The notes beneath the pieces are model-generated. The model was not told the DNA's origin and did no database searches. It saw only the letters and a list, made by a program, of their open reading frames with translations. A stretch of DNA of 64,000 nt from Ambrosia x helenae. Lineage: Eukaryota > Streptophyta > Magnoliopsida > Asterales > Asteraceae. The DNA is taken from NCBI GenBank assembly GCA_030844895.1, contig CM061232.1, positions 82,354,555 to 82,418,554 on the forward strand, in the 5' to 3' direction. This document shows, piece by piece, positions 1 to 10,165 of the stretch. The translations under genes were made by a program, and so were the position numbers. Within the stretch, counting starts at the first letter, position 1, and the number at the start of each line of letters is the position of its first letter.

Positions 1-1113
1 ATACACTAATATTTTGTTTTCTTGTTTGTATAATTAGGTTGATTGTTAACTAATCATAGGATTTCAGAAGATAACCTCAACTCAGGTAACTATTAATCAG
101 TATTATGTATTCATCATAATACCCCTTAATTAGATCTATTGCATATTATGGACGTTTTCTATTTAAATTTTGTGTTAATTATATTTTTGTGGATCTATAT
201 GTTTACTAAGATTTCTTCAGGGATTGAATTGATTTTGTTCTTTTTAATTTCATGTGAATGACAATCACATATTTTACCAAACATATTTGTAATGATTTTT
301 AAGAACTGTCATCTTTTTTGTTATTTACTTACCACTTATTGTATAAAATAAAATATTAACCAAAATTAAAGTTTTAACACTATTGAGTTGGGATTTAATA
401 CAATCTAAAATTCGAAGGCTTTTAAAGGATTCGTTAAGTCAACAAGAAATAATAATAATTATATATAATGAATAAAAACCCGATTATTAGTTTAATTTTT
501 ACAAAGTGGTATTTCATCATTTAGAATTTACTGTCGTAATGTATACAATTTCGGTCCTTTATGTCGTTTTATTTTTCGGTTCATGACGATTTTCAGAGAT
601 ATTTTAATTATACCTATAGTTATTTTTAAGTAAACCTCAAAATCGAATCTTCATACATACACATGCATATACTCACACACATTTTACAGACACACACAAT
701 ACATTACACACATGATTTTTATTACACGAATTAAATGACCCATAGTTTCTACAAATTAGTACAACAAGATAGATCAACTAAACGCATAATCTCTAGATTA
801 ACATACTAAAAATATGATAAACTGTAGTTTTTTGTGACGTTTAAGCAGAGACAACTTATCGTTAGATATACGACTCGCCATTAAGGTATGAAATCTAGAG
901 TTATCTATTTATAGTGTAATGTTATATTTACTATTGTCATAGTTTATGCATTTTGAATCTAATTTTTTTGGGTGATGTTTCAAAATGTTTTTTTTATAAA
1001 CATTTGATTTAGATTAATTATATCTTCGCGCATCTTGTCGAATTATCAACTACACAATTATACTTATACTTGTAGATTGATCACCCCGTTTCATCGCGCG
1101 GGCTCCCCACTAG
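1..1113 (+). mobile_element. Helitron, 3' portion (5' end outside window)
   Basis: The segment ends with a typical Helitron 3' terminus: a GC-rich hairpin (CCCG...CGGG, about 1085-1102), a short spacer, CTAG at 1110-1113, then a T. The rest is AT-rich with no ORF worth calling, so no Rep/helicase is visible. The 5' TC end is not in the window. A similar terminus closes the better-supported Helitron ending at 49898. Confidence 0.6.
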
Positions 1114-1436
1114 TATATAGAAACCCCAAGTTTGCAAAAAGGTAGATCAACTTTTCAAGGTAGTATAATCAATACATGTTGGGCAATTTGAAAGGCAAGA
1201 AATGATAAGGTTTTTAACGGGCGATCCGAAGGATAGAGATATTGTGGGTTGTGTCAAATCTATGTCTTTTTTGTGGTTTAAAAGTCGGAATAGGTTTACA
1301 ACCCTTCTTTGGAATAATTGATTGGTTTCTCCTTTGTTCATGTTGTAGTAGTTGATGATCCTGTCTAGGTTGTTAGTGTTGATTTAGCTGATGATCCTGT
1401 CTAGTTTTGATTTTTTTTAGTTGCCTAATGAATGTG

Positions 1437-1472
<36 letters not shown>

Positions 1473-1711
1473 ATAAGGGATATGTCACATGTCATTATGT
1501 GAGGCATTCACACCCCTTGAAATCCCTCCAAATTTGGTTAGATTTTTTTAGTTATCTAATGAATTTAAACCACATATCATAAATTTTGTTTAGTTTTGAT
1601 TTAGTTGATGATCCTGTCTACGTAGTTAGTTTAAGTGTTTTTGGTGTGTTTAACCTTTATTTGTATCTCATATTTTAGAACTACCCGTGTAGCACACGGG
1701 ATCTAACCCAG
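1114..1711 (+). mobile_element. Decayed Helitron-type 3' terminus and flank
   Basis: A perfect 7-bp stem hairpin (CCCGTGT 1684-1690, ACACGGG 1694-1700) is followed by a short spacer and CCAG at 1708-1711, then T. This looks like a Helitron 3' end whose CTAG has mutated. Upstream, the phrase TTGATGATCCTGTCTA recurs with small changes near 1353, 1390 and 1604. A TA microsatellite plus about 80 bp (1440-1555) appears inserted. No protein is encoded. Confidence 0.4.
1441..1470. repeat. (TA)n microsatellite
   Basis: An uninterrupted TA run. It is immediately followed by a sequence (about 1478-1520) that recurs at about 8407-8449, again just after a TA-rich tract. Confidence 0.9.
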
Positions 1712-1713
1712 TC

Positions 1714-1738
1714 TATATATATATATATATATATATAT
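1714..1738. repeat. (TA)n microsatellite
   Basis: A TA run lying between the decayed Helitron terminus and the left inverted end of the element that starts near 1739. Confidence 0.9.
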
Positions 1739-2170
1739 AGGATTGAGATCAATTAGGAACCACTACCATAGTTAGGAACCTTATGAACCAATCCTAGCCT
1801 TTCATCTTTGATTTTGATCTAAAGGGTATTAGTGTAAATATACATTTAAATAATTATCTTTTATATAATTATAATTTTTATTCATGGCAGTTACATAATA
1901 CATGATTTGGTTTTCCTTAAATCTCTCACCCACACTATCTCTAATTCAAATCATTTGATCAATACAAGAAAATACTACGATTATTCTGGAAACATAGCAA
2001 TTATCATAACCAACATACTCAATTGAAAAAAAAAATCGATTGGCAGAAAGTAATAATCGAGTTAATAATTTTTCGATTTGAAGGCAACATATATCGATCA
2101 GACAAAACTCATAATCGAATTAATAAATTTTGATTTGAAGGACATCATATTATGATTTATCATCTAGTTT

Positions 2171-3196
2171 ATGGACAATAATTCTTGTCATGAAAACATT
2201 GAATCACAATCTAATGCGAGGCAAGATCATAAAACACCATCACAACCTTTGTTTCTAACTAGTGTTGAAAATCAAGGTACGTATGTTGTAAATATATGTG
2301 GTTTTATACATGTATGGATTTTTATTGGAATATTTTGAACATATTGTGTATATTATGGCGTTTCAACCAAGAACGATAATTGTATATTTTGGCGTTTCAA
2401 AATGTACAATTCTTGTAATGAATATACACATGTGTATTATAGTAGTAAAATGATTGTACAGTGTTCAAAGGTTCAATTATGGTAATGCATATACACAGGT
2501 GTATCATAGTAGGTAAATGACTGTACAGTAATCTAATGTTCTAAATGTTGTAATGAATATACACAGGTGTGTCATAGTAGATTAATGATTGTACAATAAT
2601 CTAATGTTCTAAATGTTTGTAATGAATATACACAGGTGTATCATTGTTGTTAAATGATTGTACAGTATTCTAATTTTCTAACTGTTGTAATGAATATACA
2701 CAAGTGTACCATAGTAGTCAAAATATTATACAGTAGTATATAGTTAAATGGGGTAATGAATATATACAGGTGTACCATATCTGAGATGGTAGCTTGTATA
2801 GCTGCATTCCTGTATTTTGTAATGTTTTTTTTTTAATTTACATTTTCTATATTGTAGGGTTATACACTGATGTATATGATATTATTATACACTAATATTA
2901 AACACTGATTTATATGATAATATGTTACACTGATGTATATAGGTATATCCAACTGTAGGTTTGTATACACTGATGTATAAAAGTTATTTGTTTTTTTCTT
3001 TTGTATTCCCAGATGTATACACTGATGTATATAGGTATATCCAACTATAGGTTTGTATACACTGATGTATAAAAGTTATTTGTTATTTTCTTTTGTATTT
3101 CCAGATGTATCCAAATCACTAGATAAATCAGCTGCAGAGAAGAGGAATATGGGTTGGAAGGAACCTAATGTTTTTCGGACACCAGTGGCAAATTAG
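2171..3196 (+). CDS. Short two-exon ORF inside the inverted-repeat element
   Basis: Exon 1 (2171-2276) starts with ATG and reads 35 codons plus one base. It ends at a CAAG|GTACG donor. Exon 2 (3105-3196) follows a T-rich tract and CCAG acceptor, joins in phase and reads 30 codons to TAG. The 66-residue product is polar, begins MDNNSCHENIESQ and ends RTPVAN. The 828-bp intron carries two tandem-repeat blocks, and its acceptor is duplicated about 90 bp upstream. I do not recognise the protein. It may be the N-terminal remnant of the element's transposase gene, or chance. Joining the exons is my inference. Confidence 0.3.
2414..2790. repeat. Tandem repeat, about 68-bp unit, block 1
   Basis: About five diverged units, each built around a TAATGAATATACACAGGTGT core, then ATCATAGTAG, then a GATTGTACAGTA-like segment. 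The same unit family forms a second block at 3320-3715. Confidence 0.8.
2928..3107. repeat. Two tandem copies of a ~90-bp unit with duplicated splice acceptor
   Basis: The sequence from TATACACTGATGTATATAGG through TTTCTTTTGTATT and the CCAGATG acceptor occurs twice in a row (about 2928-3017 and 3012-3107). Both copies keep a plausible 3' splice site. Confidence 0.75.
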
Positions 3197-3319
3197 AGAT
3201 AATGTGAATTGAACACTGATGTATATGATATTATGTTACACTGATATTATACTCTTATATTACACACCAATGTATATAGGTTTATTCACCTTTAATATGG
3301 TTGTTGTTACGTTAGTTTT

Positions 3320-3715
3320 AAATAATTGTACAGTAGTCAAAATGTTCAATTGTGGTAATGAATATACACGGGTGTATTATAATAGTTAAAGGATTGTACA
3401 GTAGTCAAATGTTTCAATTGTGGTAGTGAATATACACAGGTGTATCATAGTAGGAAAATGATTGTACAATAATCAAATGTTTCAATTGTGGTAATGAATA
3501 TACATAGGTGTATCATAGTAGGAAAATGATTGTACAATATTCTAATGTTCTAAATGTGGTAATGAATAGACACAGGTTTATCATAGTTGTTAAATGATTG
3601 TACAGTTTTATAATGGTCTAACTGTGGTAATGAATATACACAAGTGTATCATAGTAGTTAAATGTTGTACAATGGTATATAGTTAAATGAGTTAATGAAT
3701 ATACACAGATACTTT
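3320..3715. repeat. Tandem repeat, about 68-bp unit, block 2
   Basis: Five to six further units of the array in block 1, again with ATGAATATACAC and TGATTGTACA cores. They lie between the end of the mini-ORF and the LINE 3' end. Confidence 0.75.
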
Positions 3716-3882
3716 TGTATATACACTACAATACATGTATACACTAGTATACACTAATGTATTTATATATGGATACTTTTACATATGATATTAAAATGTT
3801 TTTTTTTTTGTAAAGCAACTTTCATTCAAAACGCGCAAAAGGCGGACCTCAAAGCAAGGACCCCCGGGCTAAAAACAAACGA

Positions 3883-4231
3883 TTACATCAAATCCAAAGG
3901 ATAAGTACACCACATTTTCCAATCAAAATCTTTAATTATAGTTCTATGTCGAAACCAAAAGAAAGACGTCGTCTTGATGCACTCGAAAACTTCATATGGC
4001 CTTCTATGTTTGCGGAGAAAAATTCGGGCGTTTCTTTCGTTCCAAACAGACCACAATGTTGTGTATAAAATACCCCGTAAAATACCCTTTTGTTGCTTGG
4101 ATATCGTCTGGGAATCAGCTAGCGAGAGCACATCAGAAACATCAAACGCATAGAAAGTACCAAGCCGACACCAAGCCATAATACGATTCCAAATTTCATA
4201 GGAAAAAAACACACCCAGTGAAGAGGTGCAT
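3883..4231 (-). pseudogene. LINE ORF2 extreme C-terminus
   Basis: After the T-run frameshift the protein continues in another frame as SYEIWNRIMAWC... to LWSVWNERNARIF, the usual tail of plant L1-type ORF2 proteins, and stops at 3883. The poly(A) follows about 75 bp later. Confidence 0.7.
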
Positions 4232-4960
4232 AGCAGTTTCATACTCCGAATGACAAAAGTAGCACTCTTTCTCCTGAAGCTTAACGCCTCTTTTTTCCAG
4301 CTGCGCGCATGTCGGAAGACGGTCTCGAAAAGCTCTCCAGGCCATGATCTTACACTTTAAAGGAACCCACACTTTCCACTTTATAGTCGGCGATTTATGG
4401 CTGTTAAAGGCGTTATACAAGATCGTCTTCGCTGATCGAACAGAAAAAGACCTGCTGGAATCGCCTTTCCAGCTCCACGAGTCAGGACCACCAGCCCATT
4501 GGAAGTTGAAAACATCTTCAAGAAGGTGAAATAATTCAGCAATCTCTTCCTGAGAAGATGGGACACTCCGCCAACTCCAATCTAACGACTTGACGCCATT
4601 TCGGACCTTTAATCTATCACTGACAGCCACCCATTTATTCGTTTCTAATCTGAACAAACTCGGGTATAGCACTCTAAGCGGCGCATCAGACAGCCATTTA
4701 TCACACCAGAAAGACACTTCATCACCGTTGCCAACTTTGCAAGCGAAAAAAGAATTTAACGGGCATCCGTTTGGCATTATCTTGTCCCCCACTTTGACAA
4801 TACTCTTCCAATTCCCACTAGCCGACTGAGAACAGGGCAAGAAAGACCATTTACGAGCCGACCCATTGCAGGCCATAACGACTCGCTTCCACAGACTATT
4901 ACATTCTTTTTTATACCGCCAAGACAATTTTAGAAGTAAAGCCTCGTTTGTTTGCTGCAA
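4196..4960 (-). pseudogene. LINE ORF2 C-terminal segment with zf-RVT zinc finger
   Basis: In the same frame as the RT segment, separated only by the TAG at 5018-5020. It runs through the thumb and C-terminal domain of plant LINE polymerases and holds a C-X2-C-X7-H-X4-C finger (CYFCHSEYETAMHLFTGC, near residues 233-250) of the zf-RVT type, preceded by VPLKCKIMAWRAFRDRLPT. It ends by frameshift in a T run (about 4200-4210). Confidence 0.8.
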
Positions 4961-5017
4961 ATCGGAAACTCCAAGGCCACCATCTTTCTTAGAAGTAGCT
5001 ATGATGTCCCAAGAGAC

Positions 5018-7273
5018 CTAAGAAATCTTTTGGTCGATACTAGAGCCTGACCAAAAGAATTTTCTCATAATAGCTTCGATCTTTTCAATAACCGCTTTAG
5101 GTGCCTTGTATAGAGAGAGATAATAAATCGGCAAGCTTTCAAGAACCGACTTAATGAGAATTAAACGACCACCCATAGATAAACATTTAGCTTTCCAAGA
5201 CGTTAGTCTATTTTTAATAACTTCAACAACCGAATCCCAATTACAAATCCTGGACATATTCGCTCCAACTTTGATACCAAGATAAACAAACGGAATAGAT
5301 CTTCTCCGGCATCCCAACACCTCCATCATATCATCCACCTCATTATCACCCGTTCCAATCCCATAAAGATTAGATTTGGAGATATTAATATGAAGACCCG
5401 AGCAAAGATGAAAAATACGAAGGATCCTCGCCGTGTTTTGAATGTTATCCTTAGACCATTCTCCCATGATTAACGCATCGTCTGCATAGAACAAATGGGT
5501 AATATCTAGTTCATTGTCTGCGATCCCCATGCCTTTTAAAACCCCAATCTCCTTAGCTTTCTTAAGTAAACATGACAAAGCTTCCATCACGAAAAGGAAA
5601 AGAAAAGGAGATAGAGGATCTCCTTGGCGCAATCCCTTTTCGCAGTTGAATTCGAAAGTAGGGGACCCGTTGACAAGCACAGAAGAGCGAGCAGGAACTA
5701 AAACACCTTCAATCCATTTGCACCAAATAGGCGGAAAACCCATTTGATCCAGAATAGACAACAAAAACTTCCAATTGACGTTGTCGTAAGCTTTCTCAAA
5801 GTCTATCTTTAACAAAAAAGCCTTACTACCTCTTTTCTTTAAACACGCAAGAATCTCATTAATCATTAAAGGCCCGTCTAGAATGAAACGATCAACGATA
5901 AAAGCCGATTGGGATTCCGATATCACCTTACCCATAACCTTCTTGAGACGATTAGAAAGGAGTTTAGAAATAACCTTACTAATCATCCCAATCAATGTAA
6001 TGGGGCGGTAATCTTTCAAACCCAAAGGAGTTTTAATTTTAGGGATCAAAGTAATAAATGACGAGGCACAACCCGGATTGATAACCCCTGACTCATAGAA
6101 ATCCGAAACTATACCCCAGAAATCATCTTCAAGCAGCTCCCAGAATCTTTTAACGAACCGGAAATTGAAACCGTCTGGACCTGGCGCCTTATTGGAACCA
6201 CACTCAAAAACAGCAACTTTCACTTCTTGTTTAGTAAACGGGACTACCAACTCGTCTTTGTCGCTATCTGAGATTTTCTTCAGTCCGGGACAAGACAACA
6301 TAGGCCGATTCTTCACGTGTTCTTTGAAGTGATTTCTGAAGAAAATCATAACTTCTTTCTTCACCAAAGTAGGTTTAGACACCCACCTCCCATCGATCAT
6401 CAACCCAGGGATACCATTCCTAGCTTTTCTGCCATTCACCAAATTATGGAAGTAACTCGAATTCTCATCCCCCATAGACGCCCATTTCACCCGAGATCTC
6501 TGTTTTAAGTCACGGTTCTTACGGAGTTGAATCTCTTCTATGCACCTACAGCATTCGGACCAAACCCACACCTCCTCTTCTTCCAATTGTTTATTTTCCA
6601 TGAGCATTTCCATCGATTCTTTTTCCTCCCTTAAGGACGCTTCTTCTAACTTCTCCTTTTGACTCCAAGAGCGAACCCAGGAGGATAAGCTAGTCCGCAA
6701 CCGTTTCAGCTTATACATCAAATTCCTGTCGCTATGATAATTCCTGTCAGACCCAATCAAAACCGAACGAATTAAATCCTCACAACGTGGTTTATCTAAC
6801 CTGGAATCAAACCAACGGAATGGCTTGGCTCCAAAGTTAGAATCAACCATCGAAAAAATAATAGGAGAATGGTCCGATAGATCTTTTTTTAACGTTCTAA
6901 CACAAACATTCGGCCAACAATTGAAAAAGCTATCACAAACCAGAAACCTGTCAATTCTGCTTAACTTACACTGGCCTCGTCTAACCGTCATGCAAGTAAA
7001 CTTCGACCCTTTCAGCTGGTATTCCCGTAAACCAGCGTCTTCTATAAACTCGTTAAAATCCCTCGAACAAGTAGGATCAAACTGATAATTTTTTCTTTCA
7101 TCTTGGTCACGGACAGCGTTAAAATCGCCAAACACAATCCATTTCCCTTCGAGAGACTGAATTAAATTACCAATTTTCACCCAAAGAGCTTTTTTATCCC
7201 CATTCACCTGAGGAGCGTAGACATTCACTACATTTAGTCTAATCATCCCCTCAGTCAAGTAACCAGAATACAT
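5018..7273 (-). pseudogene. LINE ORF2: endonuclease (C-terminal part) and reverse transcriptase
   Basis: 751 codons. The first ~160 residues are the C-terminal part of an exonuclease-endonuclease-phosphatase domain, with VVNVYAP, VFGDFNAVRD, SRIDRFLV and a final SDHSPI, which includes the catalytic His. The N-terminal part lies at 7280-7545 in shifted frames. Reverse transcriptase follows (about residues 360-630), with LIPKI, DYRPITLIG, LKIDFEKAYD, GLRQGDPLSPFLF and the catalytic FYADD. It ends at TAG where related proteins read on, and the same frame continues at 4960, so a single point mutation probably made this stop. Role: target-primed reverse transcription. Confidence 0.85.
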
Positions 7274-7541
7274 AAAAAGCTTCTATCTTTTACTACCTTA
7301 TCTTTCGAAAAAAACTTTTGGGTCCCAGGCGCTAACAATACCACCAGAGTTCCCAATGGCATCAACAAACTAAAATTCCGCCCCATAACCACCCCAATAT
7401 TTCGCAATCAGAGCCGAATCGACATTGCTACTCATAGACTCTTGTAAACCAATAAACGAGATACCACAATCGACTTTAATTTTGTTAACCCAACTAGCTT
7501 TATCGGCACCCCCAAACCCCGAATGTTAATCGACAGACAAT

Positions 7542-8102
7542 TCATGACTTACCGCATTGTAATCCTTCTTCGATGACTGCCTCTGTGACCAAGGCTTCAA
7601 AATTACCAAGACCAACTGCAAGTTGTTCGCCCAAAGTTACTGTGTTCTTGACCTCCATAGATCGAAGGTGAGCCGCCTGATTTGAATTTGGATCAATCGT
7701 CTCCAGAAAAACTTCTTCCCGTGGCTGGTTACGATTGACTTGGATATCCTCTGTGGGCTGTGAATTAAGGTCCAAGTTGCCTTTCTCCTGAACAGCGATA
7801 TTAACATCCGGCCCACTACCTACTCTGTCCAGTTGAGAGTCTGTTAGGCCCAACAGTTTATCAATACCAAACATATCAGTCTCCTCATCACCCTTGGCCC
7901 GTTTTACAATTTTGAGACTCTCTTGACTACTTGTGTAGCCCACACTAGTCCGGCCCATCTCACCTTTTTTAACTTTTTTCCTTTTATTGACATGGTTAAT
8001 AGGTTGTAGTTTTGACCCCACTTCAATGCAATCTTGCTCAAACGGAAAGTCAATGCCAGGAGTAAATTCCTCATTATTGTTTTCCTCAATATTCTCCTCC
8101 AT
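7542..8102 (-). CDS. LINE 5' ORF segment (ORF1-like linker)
   Basis: A 186-codon polar segment, rich in E, N, K and Q, upstream of the endonuclease. It carries a basic stretch (about residues 38-50, NHVNKRKKVKKGE) that could be a nuclear localisation or nucleic-acid-binding patch. I see no zinc knuckle or RRM, so it is probably the C-terminal part of a longer ORF1-like region lost by 5' truncation. Its TGA overlaps the ATG of the endonuclease reading frame (ATGA at about 7542-7545). That suggests coupled translation, or an original single ORF broken by a one-base shift. Confidence 0.55.
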   Translation of the reverse strand: MEENIEENNNEEFTPGIDFPFEQDCIEVGSKLQPINHVNKRKKVKKGEMGRTSVGYTSSQESLKIVKRAKGDEETDMFGIDKLLGLTDSQLDRVGSGPDVNIAVQEKGNLDLNSQPTEDIQVNRNQPREEVFLETIDPNSNQAAHLRSMEVKNTVTLGEQLAVGLGNFEALVTEAVIEEGLQCGKS

Positions 8103-8362
8103 AATTATTGTGTTATTATCATTGCCATCAATATCAAAATTAGACTCATGATAATAACTGCTTTGCTAGAATAATGGAAAAATTAAAGGAAAGTAATTAA
8201 TTCTTTTTTAATTGTAAGTACACAATTACCAAATAGCTCTTTCTTTAGAATAAAAAGAAATTTTAATTTTTATTAATTTACAATCTTGCCATTGTGAATC
8301 AATGGCTTAGATTTGTTCCTATGGTTCTTAAACATGAAGTGGTTCTTATTTGAACCACACCT

Positions 8363-8366
8363 TATA

Positions 8367-8400
<34 letters not shown>

Positions 8401-8869
8401 AAAGAAAAGGGATATGTCACATGTCATTATGTGAGGCATTCACACCCCTCGATTTCCCTCCAATTTTTTAATTATATTTTAAATAAAGATAAATATTAAC
8501 TATTCTTTTAAAATTTTAAATATGTTAATTAAGATTTACATTTTTTTTGATTTGACATTATCCAATAAGATAAACCCACAATACATTTTACAAGTGGACG
8601 GCATGTAAGCGGACAACAAGTTGCGCAGCCACCCCCTTTTGGATAGCAAAACCTACTCTATTTAAAATAAAACTTTGGTCCCTGGTTGTCGAGCAATTAC
8701 TATGTGTCACCTTTTTCACCCGATCTAGAATCTAGATGGCTTCGGGGGCAAGGCACCCAAAGGTATCAAAATCGAATGGTACGAATGTTGGGTTATATTG
8801 AGACCACAGTTACCAGATTAGAGACTTTTAGTTATATATTGTATAGATTGAAGGTTAAAGGACCTAGAA
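8363..8869. other. Intergenic segment before the copia LTR
   Basis: Begins with a TATATG microsatellite (8363-8400), then the ~45-bp sequence also present at about 1478-1520, then AT-rich sequence with no supported gene. A 62-codon open frame here (8686-8874) has no recognisable features. Confidence 0.5.
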
Positions 8870-9244
8870 TGTAATTATGGCATAGTTTTGGTTACCTAAC
8901 CCTAATGTGCGCACTTATGAGCACGGGCTCTGCGCACTTAAGCTAAGTGCGCAGGCCCAATCAGCTTCCTATATAAAGGTTATGTGTGTGCAGCATTGGG
9001 GTTAGGGTTTTGGTTATTATCTTTTGCTAGCACAAGATAGGTGCGTACTTGCTGTAAATCCATGGTTCTTAAGTGTTAAATCATCAATGGAATTATCGTA
9101 TTATTCATCTTGTGTGTCGGTTCTTACAATAGTCATCTAGTTTCTTTTATTGTAGAGGATTAGTCACTTAAAACACCTAATTCATAGGTGTTTCTAAGTG
9201 ATAACAATCTGTGCACTTACAAGATCTAGCATTTGGAACTTACA
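8870..9244 (+). repeat. 5' LTR of the first copia element
   Basis: The end is set by ...CTTACA at 9244, three bases before the primer-binding site. The start at TGTAA (8870) is chosen because TGTAA/TTACA form matching inverted ends. TGTTGGG at 8785 is an alternative start. Without a second LTR copy the start cannot be proved. It holds an inverted repeat, CCAAT and a TATA box. Confidence 0.55.
8931..8977 (+). promoter_or_regulatory. LTR promoter: palindrome, CCAAT, TATA
   Basis: Perfect 10-bp arms TGCGCACTTA (8931-8940) and TAAGTGCGCA (8944-8953) with a 3-base spacer, then CCAAT (8957-8961) and TATAAA (8972-8977). The half-site recurs many times downstream in the leader. Confidence 0.65.
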
Positions 9245-9247
9245 ATT

Positions 9248-9259
9248 TGGTATCAGAGC
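9248..9259 (+). other. Primer-binding site (initiator Met tRNA)
   Basis: TGGTATCAGAGC, complementary to the 3' end of plant initiator-Met tRNA, three bases after the LTR. Confidence 0.9.
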
Positions 9260-9479
9260 CTCTGTGCTCTAGATTGTATCTACTTTAAGATACCAAAACC
9301 CTCATCTTGTTAGTTTTTATTATCAAGATTATTTTCTTTGTAAACTTTAAATTCAGGTGTTTGTCTTATATTTTGGCTTCAAATTTCGTGAAAATCGTGT
9401 TTCTAAATGTTTAAAGTATGTTATTTTGATCAGAAAATGGTTTGGAAAGGATTCAGCTGAGTTTTATATTTGTTACAGC

Positions 9480-10110
9480 TCGTTTTTGCGCACTTATTTC
9501 ATGTATCCTGCGCACTTATCTCATAAGTTGAGCACTTGTTTCTTAGTTTGAGTACTTGGATCATATATTGCATACTTGTAACTGTGAGTACTTAAACTTG
9601 TTATTTTAGTACGCAGCTAGGGTTTCTGCGCACTTGTTGCACTTTAATTGAATTTCTGCGCACTTGTTGCATTGTAATTGGATTTCTGCGCACTTATTGC
9701 ATCTCATTGTCTTGAGTACTTATCTAGGGTTTCTGCGTACTTAAACAAAAATCTTGGATTAGTGCGCACTTACTGAAGGTGTAGTCTTGAGTACTTGGCT
9801 AGGTTTTCTGCGAACTTAAAATCTTAAACGAGAGTTTAAGTGAGTCTGCGCACTTATTTTAGTAAGCAGGCTGATCAGTAAACACTGAGCACTTATAATG
9901 CCCAAGTGTTGACTGATCTGCGAACTTATCAAGAAGCATAGCCACATGTATACTTCCGAGCTGCACACTTAACAAAGACTACAACTTGACAAGGCTGTTT
10001 ATATTCTTACAGGTTGCTGCATACTTATCCAGACTGCTGTGAACTTAAGTGTGAACTTAACTGTGTACTTAGCTGCGAACTTAGCTGTGTACTTACGGAC
10101 TTGGACAATT
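9480..10110 (+). repeat. Leader array of degenerate TGCGCACTTA motifs
   Basis: Roughly 25 copies of a loose (C)TGCG-N-ACTTA/G motif at irregular 15-50 bp spacing, between the primer site and the gag ATG. Strong copies lie near 9485, 9508, 9627, 9657, 9688, 9760 and 9847. Weaker GAGTACTT and GTGAACTT forms fill the gaps. Confidence 0.75.
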
Positions 10111-10165
10111 TTCTGGACTGATAACTAAAATCTGTTAAACCACATTCCTAAAATTCATCTAAATC

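Larger units (their letters stand above)
3799..8102 (-). mobile_element. L1-type LINE, near full length, inactivated
   Basis: A minus-strand non-LTR retrotransposon. The T run at 3799-3809 on the plus strand is its 3' poly(A). In its own orientation it has an ORF1-like tail, an apurinic endonuclease, a reverse transcriptase and a C-terminal zf-RVT region. Breaks are a frameshift in the endonuclease start (about 7515), an in-frame TAG (5018-5020) and a frameshift in a T run near 4200-4210. It is inserted in the inverted-repeat element around it. The 5' boundary is uncertain and I found no clear target duplication. Confidence 0.85.
1739..8362. mobile_element. Element with imperfect terminal inverted repeats, split by a LINE
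   Basis: The left end (1739-1800) and the reverse complement of the right end (8302-8362) align over about 60 bp. Shared blocks include GAACCACT, AGAACC/GGAACC and AATC-nn-AGCC. Both ends abut TA-rich microsatellites. Between them lie a short two-exon ORF, a tandem-repeat region and a LINE inserted at 3799-8102. Ends of this style, rich in GAACC and set in TA repeats, are common in plant genomes. I cannot assign the superfamily, since no transposase is readable. Microsatellite flanks make the target duplication unreadable. Confidence 0.5.

Noticed and set aside
2171..3196. FAR1/FHY3-type MULE transposase N-terminus
   Set aside because: The start of the peptide is only vaguely reminiscent, and no FAR1, MULE or SWIM domain is present. 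I did not assign it.
2414..3715. CRISPR-like array
   Set aside because: The units are diverged tandem repeats without constant repeats and unique spacers, in a plant genome.
8686..8874. 62-codon open frame before the copia LTR
   Set aside because: No recognisable features, overlaps the proposed LTR start.
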